64,000 bases of DNA from Alphaproteobacteria bacterium (GTDB lineage: Bacteria > Pseudomonadota > Alphaproteobacteria > JAUHZC01), in the NCBI GenBank assembly GCA_023898725.1, contig CP060236.1, positions 248,001 through 312,000 on the forward strand, in the 5' to 3' direction. How positions within the stretch are numbered: position 1 is the first letter of the stretch; every line of letters starts with the position of its first letter. Shown piece by piece: positions 53,787-62,411 of the stretch. A program made the position numbers and the translations under genes. The notes under the pieces are model-generated. The model saw only the letters and a list, made by a program, of their open reading frames with translations, was not told the origin of the DNA and did not search any database.

Positions 53787-55133
53787 ATGCTCTTAGAACA
53801 ATCCACCGATACTTATATGGGTGTCAGCGATTTTTCCCAAAAAATCCGCACAACACTTGAGGGAGCATTCACCCTTGTGCGTGTACGAGGAGAAATATCA
53901 GGAGCAACACATCATAGCTCTGGACACTTATACTTCACACTAAAGGATGCGCACGCTGCGCTTGATGTTGTTGCTTGGCGCAACGTTGTGGGAACATTTC
54001 CTGTTAAAGCCCAAGATGGATTAGATGTAATCATAACAGGCCGCGTCACCACTTTTGCGGGGCGCTCCAAATATCAACTAAGTGCCTTGTCTCTTGAGGT
54101 CTCAGGAACCGGAGCACTTCTTAAGCTTCTTGAGGAACGCAAAAACGCTCTTTCTCAAGAAGGAATTTTTGACAGAAATCGCAAAAAAGCAATTCCCTAC
54201 CTCCCACAAACAATTGGTGTTATTTCATCGCCAACAGGAGCTGTTATTCGAGACATTATTCACCGTATTGATGACCGTTTTCCCAGACGTATTATTCTGT
54301 GGCCAACAGCTGTTCAAGGCGAGAAAGCAGCTGGTGAAATCATCAATGCCATCAAAGGGTTTAACGCTCTTTCCTACAAAGATCCGAACCGACCTGATGT
54401 TCTCATTCTGGCGCGCGGCGGGGGAAGCATTGAAGATCTTTGGTCATTTAATGATGAAAGTCTTGTGCGATGCGTAGGTGCATCAACAATCCCCATTATT
54501 ACAGCTATTGGACACGAAACAGATACAACACTTGTAGACTACGCAAGTGACCACCGCGCGCCAACACCAACAGCCGCGGCTGAAATGGCTGTTCCTGTGA
54601 AGTTTGAGCTGCAACATACCGTTGCAAAAATGGGGGCACACCTCACGCGAACACTTCACCAAATTATCGGGCAAATCAGCCAACGGATCTCCCATGCATC
54701 AAAGCAACTCACTTGGCAAACCCAAAGCTTGTTGCGCCATCAGCAGCGGCTTGATGACAGAGGAATGCGCCTTCGACACCCCCAACACATTCTGCGCGCA
54801 CAAACGGAGGCTATTCATATGATCTGGACCCGCCTTGTCAGGGGGGTTAACGCGCGATTGGCACACACACACCTCAGTCTTGAAAAGAATGCGCAAGTTC
54901 TGGGAAGTTATGCTTATGAAAGAACCCTTAGCCGAGGATTTGCCGTCATTCGTGATCATGACAATAACCCCATCACGACAAGCAAAAATGTTGTGCGCGC
55001 GGAACATTTAGTCATCGAAATGCACGACGGTCGCACCTGCGTGCGTTCGAAGAGCGCCGCACACCGCCCGGAGTCAAAGCCATTAAAAAAGCCCCGGAAA
55101 ACACCAAAGTTCACACCGGGGCTCTTTGACTAA
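53787..55133 (+). CDS. xseA: Exodeoxyribonuclease VII large subunit
   Basis: Large chain of the single-strand exonuclease VII. The 448-residue product has the N-terminal OB domain (VRGEISGATHHSSGHLYFTLKD). The catalytic domain shows IGVISSPTGAVIRDI, ILARGGGSIEDLWSFNDE, AIGHETDTTLVDYASDHRAPTPTAAAE, and a C-terminal coiled coil. The TTG at 53778 is in frame, but the ATG at 53787 is preferred. The last codons contain the hairpin that probably ends transcription of the convergent FKBP gene. Confidence 0.96.
   Translation: MLLEQSTDTYMGVSDFSQKIRTTLEGAFTLVRVRGEISGATHHSSGHLYFTLKDAHAALDVVAWRNVVGTFPVKAQDGLDVIITGRVTTFAGRSKYQLSALSLEVSGTGALLKLLEERKNALSQEGIFDRNRKKAIPYLPQTIGVISSPTGAVIRDIIHRIDDRFPRRIILWPTAVQGEKAAGEIINAIKGFNALSYKDPNRPDVLILARGGGSIEDLWSFNDESLVRCVGASTIPIITAIGHETDTTLVDYASDHRAPTPTAAAEMAVPVKFELQHTVAKMGAHLTRTLHQIIGQISQRISHASKQLTWQTQSLLRHQQRLDDRGMRLRHPQHILRAQTEAIHMIWTRLVRGVNARLAHTHLSLEKNAQVLGSYAYERTLSRGFAVIRDHDNNPITTSKNVVRAEHLVIEMHDGRTCVRSKSAAHRPESKPLKKPRKTPKFTPGLFD
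55085..55123 (-). terminator. Rho-independent terminator of the FKBP gene, inside the xseA 3' end
   Basis: On the minus strand AGCCCCGG pairs with CCGGGGCT around an 18-nt loop and is followed at once by TTTTTT (plus-strand A-run 55085-55090). It lies 44 bp past the FKBP stop, entirely within the last codons of convergent xseA. On the plus strand the same hairpin has only a weak T tract. Confidence 0.8.
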
Positions 55134-55166
55134 ATTTGCAAGAGACACACCTCACATCAGCAACGG

Positions 55167-55619
55167 CTATCTACCAATAGCCATCAGCTCCATATCAAAC
55201 ACAAGTGTAGCATTCTCTGGAATAGCCCCAGGAATACCCGCTTCGCCATAAGCAAGTGTGCTCGGAATAGTTACTTTCGCGCGCTCTCCAACTTTCATCC
55301 CGAGAATAGTTTTATCCCAGCCAGAAATTACTTGACCCACTCCTGCGGTAAACTTCAGTGGCTCACCACGGTCCCGAGAACTATCAAACTTTGTACCATC
55401 CTCAAACGTACCGACATAATGGACATGGACACGATCACCCTTTTGAGGAATATCACCGGCACCCTCAGTGATTATTTCCTTGTGAATATCTTCAGACATC
55501 TGTTTTTTTCCTTTCGTTATAGGGGGTCGCGCGCGTTGTACAGAGTGAGAATTGGCAACCAGCCCAAGTCCTACAAAAAAACACACGCCAATCATAATCA
55601 TGAAACGCACAAAACTCAT
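55167..55619 (-). CDS. FKBP-type peptidyl-prolyl isomerase, exported form
   Basis: A 150-residue protein with a signal peptide or membrane anchor (FMIMIGVCFFVGLGLVANS). A single FKBP domain follows, with VHVHYVGTFEDGTKFDSSRDRGEP, the VISGWDKTILGMKVGE loop and LAYGEAGIPGAIPENATLVF. An internal ATG at codon 41 (55499) has AAAGGA about 8 nt upstream and would give a 110-residue FKBP without the export signal. Both forms may be made: periplasmic and cytoplasmic (inference). Confidence 0.9.
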   Translation of the reverse strand: MSFVRFMIMIGVCFFVGLGLVANSHSVQRARPPITKGKKQMSEDIHKEIITEGAGDIPQKGDRVHVHYVGTFEDGTKFDSSRDRGEPLKFTAGVGQVISGWDKTILGMKVGERAKVTIPSTLAYGEAGIPGAIPENATLVFDMELMAIGR

Positions 55620-55772
55620 AGAGAAACTCCTTAAAATTAGCGAAACACAATGGTGCCTTAGAGCTATTCGATAATGGGGGATTTTTCAAGTGTTTTTCGC
55701 ACACTTGGGAATCATGCGATTTCTCTCTTCATGCTGATTCCGTGATCGCGGTGATACTAGTGACTATGAACC

Positions 55773-55849
55773 TGGTGCGCCCGAGGGGATTTGAACCTCT
55801 GACCTCAACCTTCGGAGGGTTGCGCTCTATCCAGCTGAGCTACGGGCGC
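55773..55849 (-). tRNA. tRNA-Arg (CCG)
   Basis: A 77-nt cloverleaf with encoded CCA on the minus strand. Acceptor GCGCCCG / CGGGCGC, D arm GCTCAGCTGGATAGAGC, anticodon stem CAACC/GGTTG with loop CTCCGAA, anticodon CCG reading CGG (Arg), T arm GAGGTTCAAATCCCCTC. Confidence 0.95.
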
Positions 55850-55937
55850 GTTCATATACTCTATATAGACAATCCTTGCTTGCTCGACAAGACCTTATGC
55901 TTTGGTTATGATAGGGGAGCTATCTTAGGGGGCAATC

Positions 55938-58325
55938 ATGGCAACAGTAGGTGTAAAAACCCAAAACAATGTCACCCTCAACCTTGAGGAAAAATTTGCA
56001 AAAAAGGGATATGCCCTTCAGCGACTCACCTGTACCGAAGGGCTGAGCACCCTTTTTGAAGTACACCTTGATCTTATAGCCGATCAAGAGGCACTCTCAT
56101 TTAAAGAGGTAATCGGCAAACCCCTGCAAGCAACCTGTGAGTACGGTAGTGAGAAGCATTATTTTCAGGGTGTTGTTGGTCACGTTTCTCAACGTGATAC
56201 AGCCTTTGACACACACCTCACACATTACCGCCTTACCCTATATCCAAGTCTCTGGTTGCTCAAGTTCACCAAAAAATACCGAATATTTCAGAAAAAAAGT
56301 ACAAAAGAAATTATCGCAGAAATCATTAAGGAACACGATATTAGCGCTTTTAAGAACGAGACAAAGACACGCGGAAAAGATAAGCGTGAATATTGTGTTC
56401 AATATAATGAAAGTGATTATGACTTTATTCAAAGACTCATGGAAGAAGAGGGTATCGCGTATCACTTTAAACAAGAAAAATCCGGACACACCCTGGTTCT
56501 CACCGACAGCAACGCAACATTTAAACCTTTCCGCTCCTCGGATACAATCGAAATTCAGACTGCAACCACAAGTCCTGGGATGCTACATACACTCCTCGGT
56601 GTACGGATGGATCATCGTGTAATTCCTACATCATACGCGCTGAAAGATTACAACTTTACAACGCCGACTACTGATCTTGACGCTGAAGCCAAAGATAAAT
56701 ATGCAGGCGGTGAAATGGTTACATACCCTGGACAGTCAGGATACGAAGAAGATCCAACAAAGGCTATCAACAGTTCTTACGCTAATATGCGCCTGGAAGC
56801 AGAAGAAGCATCGCAAAACGTCCTCTGCGGGAGCAGTACCTTTCCGGACTTTCACCCGGGAACAACACTTACCTTAAAGAAACACCTGCGTAAGGATTTC
56901 AATGGAAAATTTGTCATACGAAAAGTCACTCATGTGATTGATGGCATCATGGATGCACAGGAAAGTAACCGCCACCTCCTTTACAAAAATGATTTCGAAG
57001 CCTTTTATGCAGATACCGATTACAGACCACCGTGCACAACACCCAAACCCAGCATCGCGAGCATCCAAACCGCAACTGTTACAGGACCCAAAAACAAAGA
57101 GGTGTATACAGATAAATACGGAAGAATAAAGGTACGCTTCCACTGGGATCCGGAAAAAAAAGGAGATGAAAAATCATCGTGCTGGGTACGCACAAGCCAG
57201 AATTGGAGCGACAAAGAGTGGGGGTTTGTATTCATTCCACGTATTGGGCAAGAAGTAATCATTACTTTTCTCAATGGTGATCCTGATCGCCCCATCGTCA
57301 CAGGATCCGTATATAACGGCACTCACCTCCCTCCTTATTTACCTAAAACCCCTACCAAAAGCACAATTCGCACACAAACTGTAGGTACCCCCAAAGGAAA
57401 ACCCAAGGGTTTTAACGAGCTTCGATTTGAAGATAAGTATGAAAGTGAGGAAATTTTTATTCATGCAGAAAAAGATTGGAATACCGTTGTTAACGAAACA
57501 CGCACCACACTTATCGAAGAGGGAAGTGATGAAAAAACAATCGATCGGGGTGACCGTGTTATCCATATTAAGGGCGAAGATAAACCTGTTAAAGGAAAGG
57601 GGGATGATCTCCTCACCATTGATAAAGGATCTCGCACCGTAAAATTACTGGCAAAAGGCAAGGGTAAGGGAGACTACACCATTGAGATGAAAAAGGGTGA
57701 CCGGACGTTAACCATCACAAAAGGAGATATGGAGATTACCATCAAAAAGGGTAATCGCACCGTAAAAATGGACAAAGGCAATCACAAGTTCACAATCAAA
57801 AGTGGGAATGAAACCATTACGATTGATAAGGGTAATCAAGTCATCGCTATTAAAAACGGTACACGTAGTGTGTTTGTCAAAAAAGATGAGAAGCACACGA
57901 ATAAGGCTTCATACAAACAAGATGTCACCAAAGATTGGAACATCAAGGTTACAGGGGACGCAACAATTAAAGCCACTGGCGACCTTACACTAAAAAGCAC
58001 AAAAAACATCACAATCAAAGCGGGGGTTGCCCTCAATATGGAAGCTCCCACAATTGAGATGAAAGCAAAAACAGCCCTAAAAGCCAAATCTGAGGCAATG
58101 TTCCAAATGGAAGCTGGCAGCATGATGGAAGTAAAATCGGGAGGCGTCATGAAAGTCAAAGCCGCTGCTGCTTACCAAATGGAAGCCGCCACTGTCTTAG
58201 TAAAAACAGACGCTGCTTTTACCGTAAAAGCGGGAGCGGCAGTCGTTCTCAAATCAGACGCCAGCATTGCAGGGCAATCAAGTGGGCCTATAGTCCTTAA
58301 AGGAACACCCGTTTTATTAGGTTAG
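55938..58325 (+). CDS. vgrG: Type VI secretion spike protein VgrG
   Basis: VgrG trimers form the tip of the T6SS tube and carry effectors. The 795-residue product starts with the gp27-like hub (FAKKGYALQRLTCTEGLSTLFEVHL, ESDYDFIQRLMEEEGIAYHF). The gp5 OB domain follows at about 375-460 (TDKYGRIKVRFHWD, then CWVRTSQNWSDKEWGFVFIPRIGQEV), then the conserved FNELRFEDK near 495. From about 530 to 660 it runs in short KGxxTxxIxKG-type repeats, a beta-helix needle, followed by an Ala/Lys-rich repeat end. No enzymatic C-terminal domain is recognisable. AGGGGG precedes the ATG, and the MORN-type gene follows by 12 bp. Confidence 0.95.
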   Translation: MATVGVKTQNNVTLNLEEKFAKKGYALQRLTCTEGLSTLFEVHLDLIADQEALSFKEVIGKPLQATCEYGSEKHYFQGVVGHVSQRDTAFDTHLTHYRLTLYPSLWLLKFTKKYRIFQKKSTKEIIAEIIKEHDISAFKNETKTRGKDKREYCVQYNESDYDFIQRLMEEEGIAYHFKQEKSGHTLVLTDSNATFKPFRSSDTIEIQTATTSPGMLHTLLGVRMDHRVIPTSYALKDYNFTTPTTDLDAEAKDKYAGGEMVTYPGQSGYEEDPTKAINSSYANMRLEAEEASQNVLCGSSTFPDFHPGTTLTLKKHLRKDFNGKFVIRKVTHVIDGIMDAQESNRHLLYKNDFEAFYADTDYRPPCTTPKPSIASIQTATVTGPKNKEVYTDKYGRIKVRFHWDPEKKGDEKSSCWVRTSQNWSDKEWGFVFIPRIGQEVIITFLNGDPDRPIVTGSVYNGTHLPPYLPKTPTKSTIRTQTVGTPKGKPKGFNELRFEDKYESEEIFIHAEKDWNTVVNETRTTLIEEGSDEKTIDRGDRVIHIKGEDKPVKGKGDDLLTIDKGSRTVKLLAKGKGKGDYTIEMKKGDRTLTITKGDMEITIKKGNRTVKMDKGNHKFTIKSGNETITIDKGNQVIAIKNGTRSVFVKKDEKHTNKASYKQDVTKDWNIKVTGDATIKATGDLTLKSTKNITIKAGVALNMEAPTIEMKAKTALKAKSEAMFQMEAGSMMEVKSGGVMKVKAAAAYQMEAATVLVKTDAAFTVKAGAAVVLKSDASIAGQSSGPIVLKGTPVLLG

Positions 58326-58337
58326 GAAGTATTCTTT

Positions 58338-59141
58338 ATGTCATCCAATATCCCCGAAACTTTATCCCTCCTCACGGAAGAAGGAAACGCAGAGACTCTG
58401 GCCACAGATACTGCTCTTGCAAAAATAGAAACACTTTTCAGTGACTCGCCCACTGCCTCTGCACAAACTGCAGATGACTCACCTGAAAAAGAAGACGAGG
58501 AAACCGCTGTCACAACACTTAACGGCGCACAAACAATCACCGATGATGCTGGGAAAGTTACCGATACCCATACATATAAAGACGGTATTCTTGAAGGTGA
58601 AAGTCGTCTATATGATGATAATGGGGATCTTTCAATCTTGATGACCTTTCACAAGGGAGTGCTTCATGGCCCTTATCGGCGCCTTGATACTGGCATTATT
58701 CAAGAAGAGCTTGTGTATTATCAAGGGAAAATTCACGGCCTTGCCAGATTTTATCAAGATGGTTCCCTTTTTTGCGAAATGCCTTATGAAAACGGTTTTT
58801 CTACAGGAGAAATGCGTTACTTTAATCCTTTAGGAAAACTTACGCTTGTGAGCAATTTTAAAAATGGTAAAGCACACGGAGTACAAAAAACGTACGATGA
58901 TGAAGGAAACATACAGTCTGTCACAAGTTATTATGAGGGGCAAAAACAAGGCAAAGCAACAACCTATTACCCATCAGGTGCTATCCTTGAAGAGGGAAGC
59001 TATAATCTTGATAAGCGCGAGGGAACACTAATCACATACTACGAGAATGGAAACGTTCAATGTGTGGCACACTATAGTAAGGATAAACTGCTCGAAATCC
59101 CAATTAGTTTTGATATCAAAGGAAGAGAGCTAGAGCCATAG
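58338..59141 (+). CDS. MORN/YwqK-type repeat protein in the vgrG operon
   Basis: The 267-residue protein has an acidic, Thr/Ala-rich first 80 residues. Eight or so repeats of about 22-24 residues then follow, of the toxin-antitoxin YwqK/MORN-2 kind (for example YKDGILEGESRLYDDNGDL, FKNGKAHGVQKTYDDEGN, YYPSGAILEEGSYN). No signal peptide is seen. It lies 12 bp after vgrG with AGGAAG as ribosome binding site, so it is co-expressed with the spike. It could be an effector adaptor, an immunity-type protein or an effector; the sequence does not decide. Confidence 0.82.
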   Translation: MSSNIPETLSLLTEEGNAETLATDTALAKIETLFSDSPTASAQTADDSPEKEDEETAVTTLNGAQTITDDAGKVTDTHTYKDGILEGESRLYDDNGDLSILMTFHKGVLHGPYRRLDTGIIQEELVYYQGKIHGLARFYQDGSLFCEMPYENGFSTGEMRYFNPLGKLTLVSNFKNGKAHGVQKTYDDEGNIQSVTSYYEGQKQGKATTYYPSGAILEEGSYNLDKREGTLITYYENGNVQCVAHYSKDKLLEIPISFDIKGRELEP

Positions 59142-59280
59142 CAATAGATTGTGTAGAAATTTGACGATTTTGGTTATCAGGCATATACACAAAGTATCCA
59201 CTGGAAGGGCATAGTGATTGGACTTTTCACAAGCGAAGAAACGCCGCCGCACGCATTAGGGGTTCTTATAAACAAACAGG

Positions 59281-60627
59281 CTAAGAGCGCTCGTCCTTAT
59301 TCTCGTCTATTTCTTCTGTAATGGCTTGGTTTACCCAAGTCTCGTCTTTATCCAAAAGATCAGCAATTTGCGCCACAGTTTTGCCTTTACCATGCCACGT
59401 CTGCGCAAGGTTTATGAGAGCCTGTTCTTTGCCTTCATCGCGTTGTTCCTGGGTGTATTGGGAATAGTTATCAAATCGCTCCTCAGTACGTTCATAGGCA
59501 TCATAGACTTCTTCAGGAAGATTCCTGATTTTTGCCAACTCAAAGGCTTCCCGTACAGCAGGTGTGTGAATGGTGCGCACCACATCCGCTTCAGTCATGC
59601 GTGCCGCATGGCGAAAAAAGGTAATCCAATCCTGCTGTTCCTGGTTATCCAAAGCAGGTGGGGCATTCATGATAGAATATTGAAATAGCTCTACTCCCTC
59701 AATATACCGCTTCGGAGTGTGCAACTGTTCCTGAAACTTGTAATGACGTAACCACTGATCAGGAGTGTCTTTCCAGTGCACGGTGAGGTTCTTGCCCCCT
59801 CCCAGAATATTAATACCAATAACCTTGCGAATATCTTTCCACCTTTCCCCTCGGGCCAGCTGATTCCCGTAAAAGGCAGCCAGGTACGCAAGAGCCCGTT
59901 CATCCCAATAATCGTGCGGAATGACCTGCATTTCCACCATCGCAAAACCCCCTGTTTTCAATTTGCAGACGAAATCCATGGTTCCCTCATACCGAGCGCG
60001 GGGAAATGCTACGCGCAAATCCTCGAAGTTATGCAGAAGCCTGTGAAGAAATGAAGTGCCTTCGGGGTCTTGGGCGTATCCCTCATCGCCAGGTGATTCC
60101 ACATGCACGTGGGAAGCCTCCGAAAGACGCTTTACCAACGCATTTGTTTCCTTGCTGTGAATAAAGTCCCGCAGGATTTGAAGCCCTTGAATGGGGTTCA
60201 TGTGCACATCAAGAAGTTCTGACTCAACAATGGGAAGACCAGGAATGAAGGCATGAAAGAAAGATGGACGTACATTACCGTGGCTCAAGACATATTTGAA
60301 GAGAGCATCAAAGGTAGGGATTCCGTAGATTTGCCCCCGCCTCCGTGTTTCCCGACGTGAGGGAGCAGTATCCATTGCCAGTACAGAAGACAGAGAATAT
60401 CCTCTACGGATGGGAGTACCCCAATCAGAATAGCAAAGCCCTGATCGAAGTCCCCTCAATCGGTGAGCAGGCATTACCCCAGCAACGCGGACGGCGCGGG
60501 AAGCCGTCACGCCGGCTAAAGCCCCCAGTTCTTCAGCAACCACACGCCAGCTGGCATCAACGCCAAAACTCAAGGCAAGCATCCCGATAAGGGAAACGCG
60601 GAATAATGAACGTAAAATCGGGGTCAT
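59281..60627 (-). CDS. PD-(D/E)XK nuclease (Rpn/PDDEXK_2-like) with signal-peptide-like N terminus, copy A
   Basis: Start at the ATG at 60627 with CAGGAG 6 nt upstream (an earlier ATG at 60648 lacks this); 448 residues. The N terminus (LFRVSLIGMLALSFGVDAS) looks like a Sec signal peptide. Residues about 100-330 form a PDDEXK_2-type nuclease domain: FDALFKYVLS, then TMDFVCKLKTGGFAMVEMQV with the catalytic D and ExQ, RALAYLAAFYGNQLARGE and IGINILGGGK. The C terminus (KTVAQIADLLDKDETWVNQAI) is a helix-turn-helix-like tail shared by all copies. Rpn proteins are transposase-like nucleases linked to recombination. Central and end modules are exchanged relative to copy B. Confidence 0.85.
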   Translation of the reverse strand: MTPILRSLFRVSLIGMLALSFGVDASWRVVAEELGALAGVTASRAVRVAGVMPAHRLRGLRSGLCYSDWGTPIRRGYSLSSVLAMDTAPSRRETRRRGQIYGIPTFDALFKYVLSHGNVRPSFFHAFIPGLPIVESELLDVHMNPIQGLQILRDFIHSKETNALVKRLSEASHVHVESPGDEGYAQDPEGTSFLHRLLHNFEDLRVAFPRARYEGTMDFVCKLKTGGFAMVEMQVIPHDYWDERALAYLAAFYGNQLARGERWKDIRKVIGINILGGGKNLTVHWKDTPDQWLRHYKFQEQLHTPKRYIEGVELFQYSIMNAPPALDNQEQQDWITFFRHAARMTEADVVRTIHTPAVREAFELAKIRNLPEEVYDAYERTEERFDNYSQYTQEQRDEGKEQALINLAQTWHGKGKTVAQIADLLDKDETWVNQAITEEIDENKDERS

Positions 60628-60720
60628 GGAAATCTCCTGTATCAACATATATCACGTCTGACATATATATCCCCATTATAGTATCCAGTTGTCAGCATTT
60701 TTGCCAATGCTATTTTTGCA

Positions 60721-60732
60721 TATAAGAGACAG
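60721..60732 (-). other. Tn5/IS50-type mosaic-end-like 12-mer in the spacer
   Basis: TATAAGAGACAG here (and at 62505-62516) equals the outer 12 bases of the 19-bp Tn5 mosaic end read on the minus strand; the remaining bases do not match. No partner end or transposase was found, so it may be a relic or chance. Confidence 0.3.
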
Positions 60733-60782
60733 TTATGGGACAAACAACCAAAACGTTCTTTCATTACAGCACGTATATTTTC

Positions 60783-60840
60783 TGGCCCCTGAAAGCACCA
60801 TCCCCTCCGGGATAGTCCGGAGGAAGGTCGGAGTCAGCCA
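60783..60840. other. Structured hairpin element in the nuclease-gene spacer, copy 1
   Basis: A long interrupted stem: TGGC..TGA..ACC on the left pairs with GGT..TCA-GCCA on the right, closing on a perfect 7-bp hairpin CCTCCGG-gatagt-CCGGAGG (60804-60823). The same element recurs unchanged in the next spacer. It could be a structured RNA, a recombination site or an insertion-element relic. Confidence 0.5.
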
Positions 60841-61184
60841 CAAAGAGGACTATTGGTGCTGGCGAAAATTCTTAACAGTATAAATAAAAAGGGAGAAGAA
60901 CTATTGATGAATCGTTAAGGTTCCTAGCAAGATGTGGAATAATGTGAGTTGCACTAAAATCCCTCACCTCCCCTCTCTCCTTTTGTGGTTTGTGATCGTC
61001 TGTATCTTTGTAATGGAAGGTACTTATGTCGGCAACTCCGCTTCATCGAGGCAGGTGGGAAGAAAAGGCACGTCAAAGAGTATCAAGTCTTGGATAATGC
61101 CAAAGCCGATTGTTTAACAACAAAAATCCTTCACAAGCGAAGAAACGCCGCCGCACGCATTAGGGGTTCTTATAAACAAACAGG

Positions 61185-62411
61185 CTAAGAGCGCTCGTCC
61201 TTATTCTCGTCTATTTCTTCTGTAATGGCTTGATTTACCCAAGTCTCGTCTTTATCCAAAAGATCAGCAATCTGTGCCACAGTTTTGCCTTTACCATTCC
61301 ACGTCTGTGCAAGGTTTATGAGAGCCTGTTCTTCTCCGCGTTCTTCTGCCACTTTCACAATGCTTTTGCGATCAAAGTAGGCGATTTCTTCCCGTAGGGC
61401 CGCGGCACGCTCATCATCTGTCCAGGTCGCCTTATCAAGAACCTTGTAAGCCTTACGCACGTAAGGACTACCAATCTTTACAGGAAGATGCCGTTTCCCC
61501 TTCGCATTTCGAAACAGATACATCCACTGGTCAAGCTCTGTTTCCAGCTCATCTTCCCCCTTGGGAAACTTGGGAATCTCCACAACAACCCACATCATAT
61601 CGCGAAAGTGCTGCTCGTGGGTTTCCTCATCCAGAATGACATGCCGGCTTAAATACCGCTCAGCATCAGGATGGTGAAATACCTTCGTATTGGCAAGAAC
61701 AATACAAATCACGGGATTAAGTTCTCTATAGGATGTTCCTTTGGTGAGTTGTTCCGAATAAGCGCGTCCAGTATACGCCTGAAGGCGTTTAAAAAAACCA
61801 GGTTTGGAGTGTTGTTTAAAAGCATCCTTTTCCATTTCCACGATGTAGTGTTCTCCGGACTTATCAACGCACAACACATCGAAGGAAAACTGCTTGACCT
61901 CGTCGTAGTATGAATCTGCATCGGGATCACGAATATGGAGTTCCACGATTTCATTTTCTCCTTTGCGACTCAGGACATTATTCAGAAAGTTACGCAAGAG
62001 GTCTTTATTTTCTTCCCGGCGAAACATGGCTTTGAAGGGGAAGTCATCGGTAGGATCAGCGAAATCATGTTCTTTACCGTCGGGAAGTCCCCACGCCTCT
62101 ATCCCGTCATCTCTTGATCCTGCTTTTCCTGAAAGTCCTCGTACAGGAACAAACCCAAGAATAGAGACACCCGCCCCCGGCATATCTTCTTTCGGGGGCG
62201 TTTCTCGCCAGGCGTCGCGAAGCCCTGATCGAAGTCCCCTCAATCGGTGAGCAGGCATTACCCCAGCAACGCGGACGGCGCGGGAAGCCGTCACGCCGGC
62301 TAAAGCCCCCAGTTCTTCAGCAACCACACGCCAGCTGGCATCAACGCCAAAACTCAAGGCAAGCATCCCGATAAGGGAAACGCGGAATAATGAACGTAAA
62401 ATCGGGGTCAT
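61185..62411 (-). CDS. PD-(D/E)XK nuclease (PDDEXK_2-like) with signal-peptide-like N terminus, copy B
   Basis: 408 residues from the ATG at 62411 (CAGGAG upstream). The first 64 residues and last 43 are essentially those of copy A, but the middle is a different PDDEXK_2-type nuclease domain: DDFPFKAMFRREENKDLLRNFLNNVL, then FSFDVLCVDKSGEHYIVEME (catalytic D and ExE), FKRLQAYTGRAYSEQLTKG, and VICIVLANTK. A unique PPKED...DGKEHDF linker precedes it. The gene therefore looks like a different nuclease placed in the same 5' and 3' frame by recombination in the shared ends. There is no frameshift. Confidence 0.85.
   Translation of the reverse strand: MTPILRSLFRVSLIGMLALSFGVDASWRVVAEELGALAGVTASRAVRVAGVMPAHRLRGLRSGLRDAWRETPPKEDMPGAGVSILGFVPVRGLSGKAGSRDDGIEAWGLPDGKEHDFADPTDDFPFKAMFRREENKDLLRNFLNNVLSRKGENEIVELHIRDPDADSYYDEVKQFSFDVLCVDKSGEHYIVEMEKDAFKQHSKPGFFKRLQAYTGRAYSEQLTKGTSYRELNPVICIVLANTKVFHHPDAERYLSRHVILDEETHEQHFRDMMWVVVEIPKFPKGEDELETELDQWMYLFRNAKGKRHLPVKIGSPYVRKAYKVLDKATWTDDERAAALREEIAYFDRKSIVKVAEERGEEQALINLAQTWNGKGKTVAQIADLLDKDETWVNQAITEEIDENKDERS

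Larger units (their letters stand above)
60436..61313. repeat. Long direct repeat, left copy (878 bp)
   Basis: Matches 62220-63097 at a constant offset of 1784 bp with only a few substitutions (for example at 60771 and 61203). It covers the 5' end of nuclease gene A (about 64 codons of the chosen frame), the whole 536-bp spacer and the 3' end of nuclease gene B (about 43 codons). Both edges fall inside the genes, exactly where the central nuclease modules begin to differ. Confidence 0.95.

Noticed and set aside
60985..61188. Plus-strand frames in the nuclease spacer (also 62769-62972) that looked like transposase remnants.
   Set aside because: They overlap the nuclease gene end, have no ribosome binding site and match no transposase family I can name. 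Their repetition follows from the duplicated spacer.
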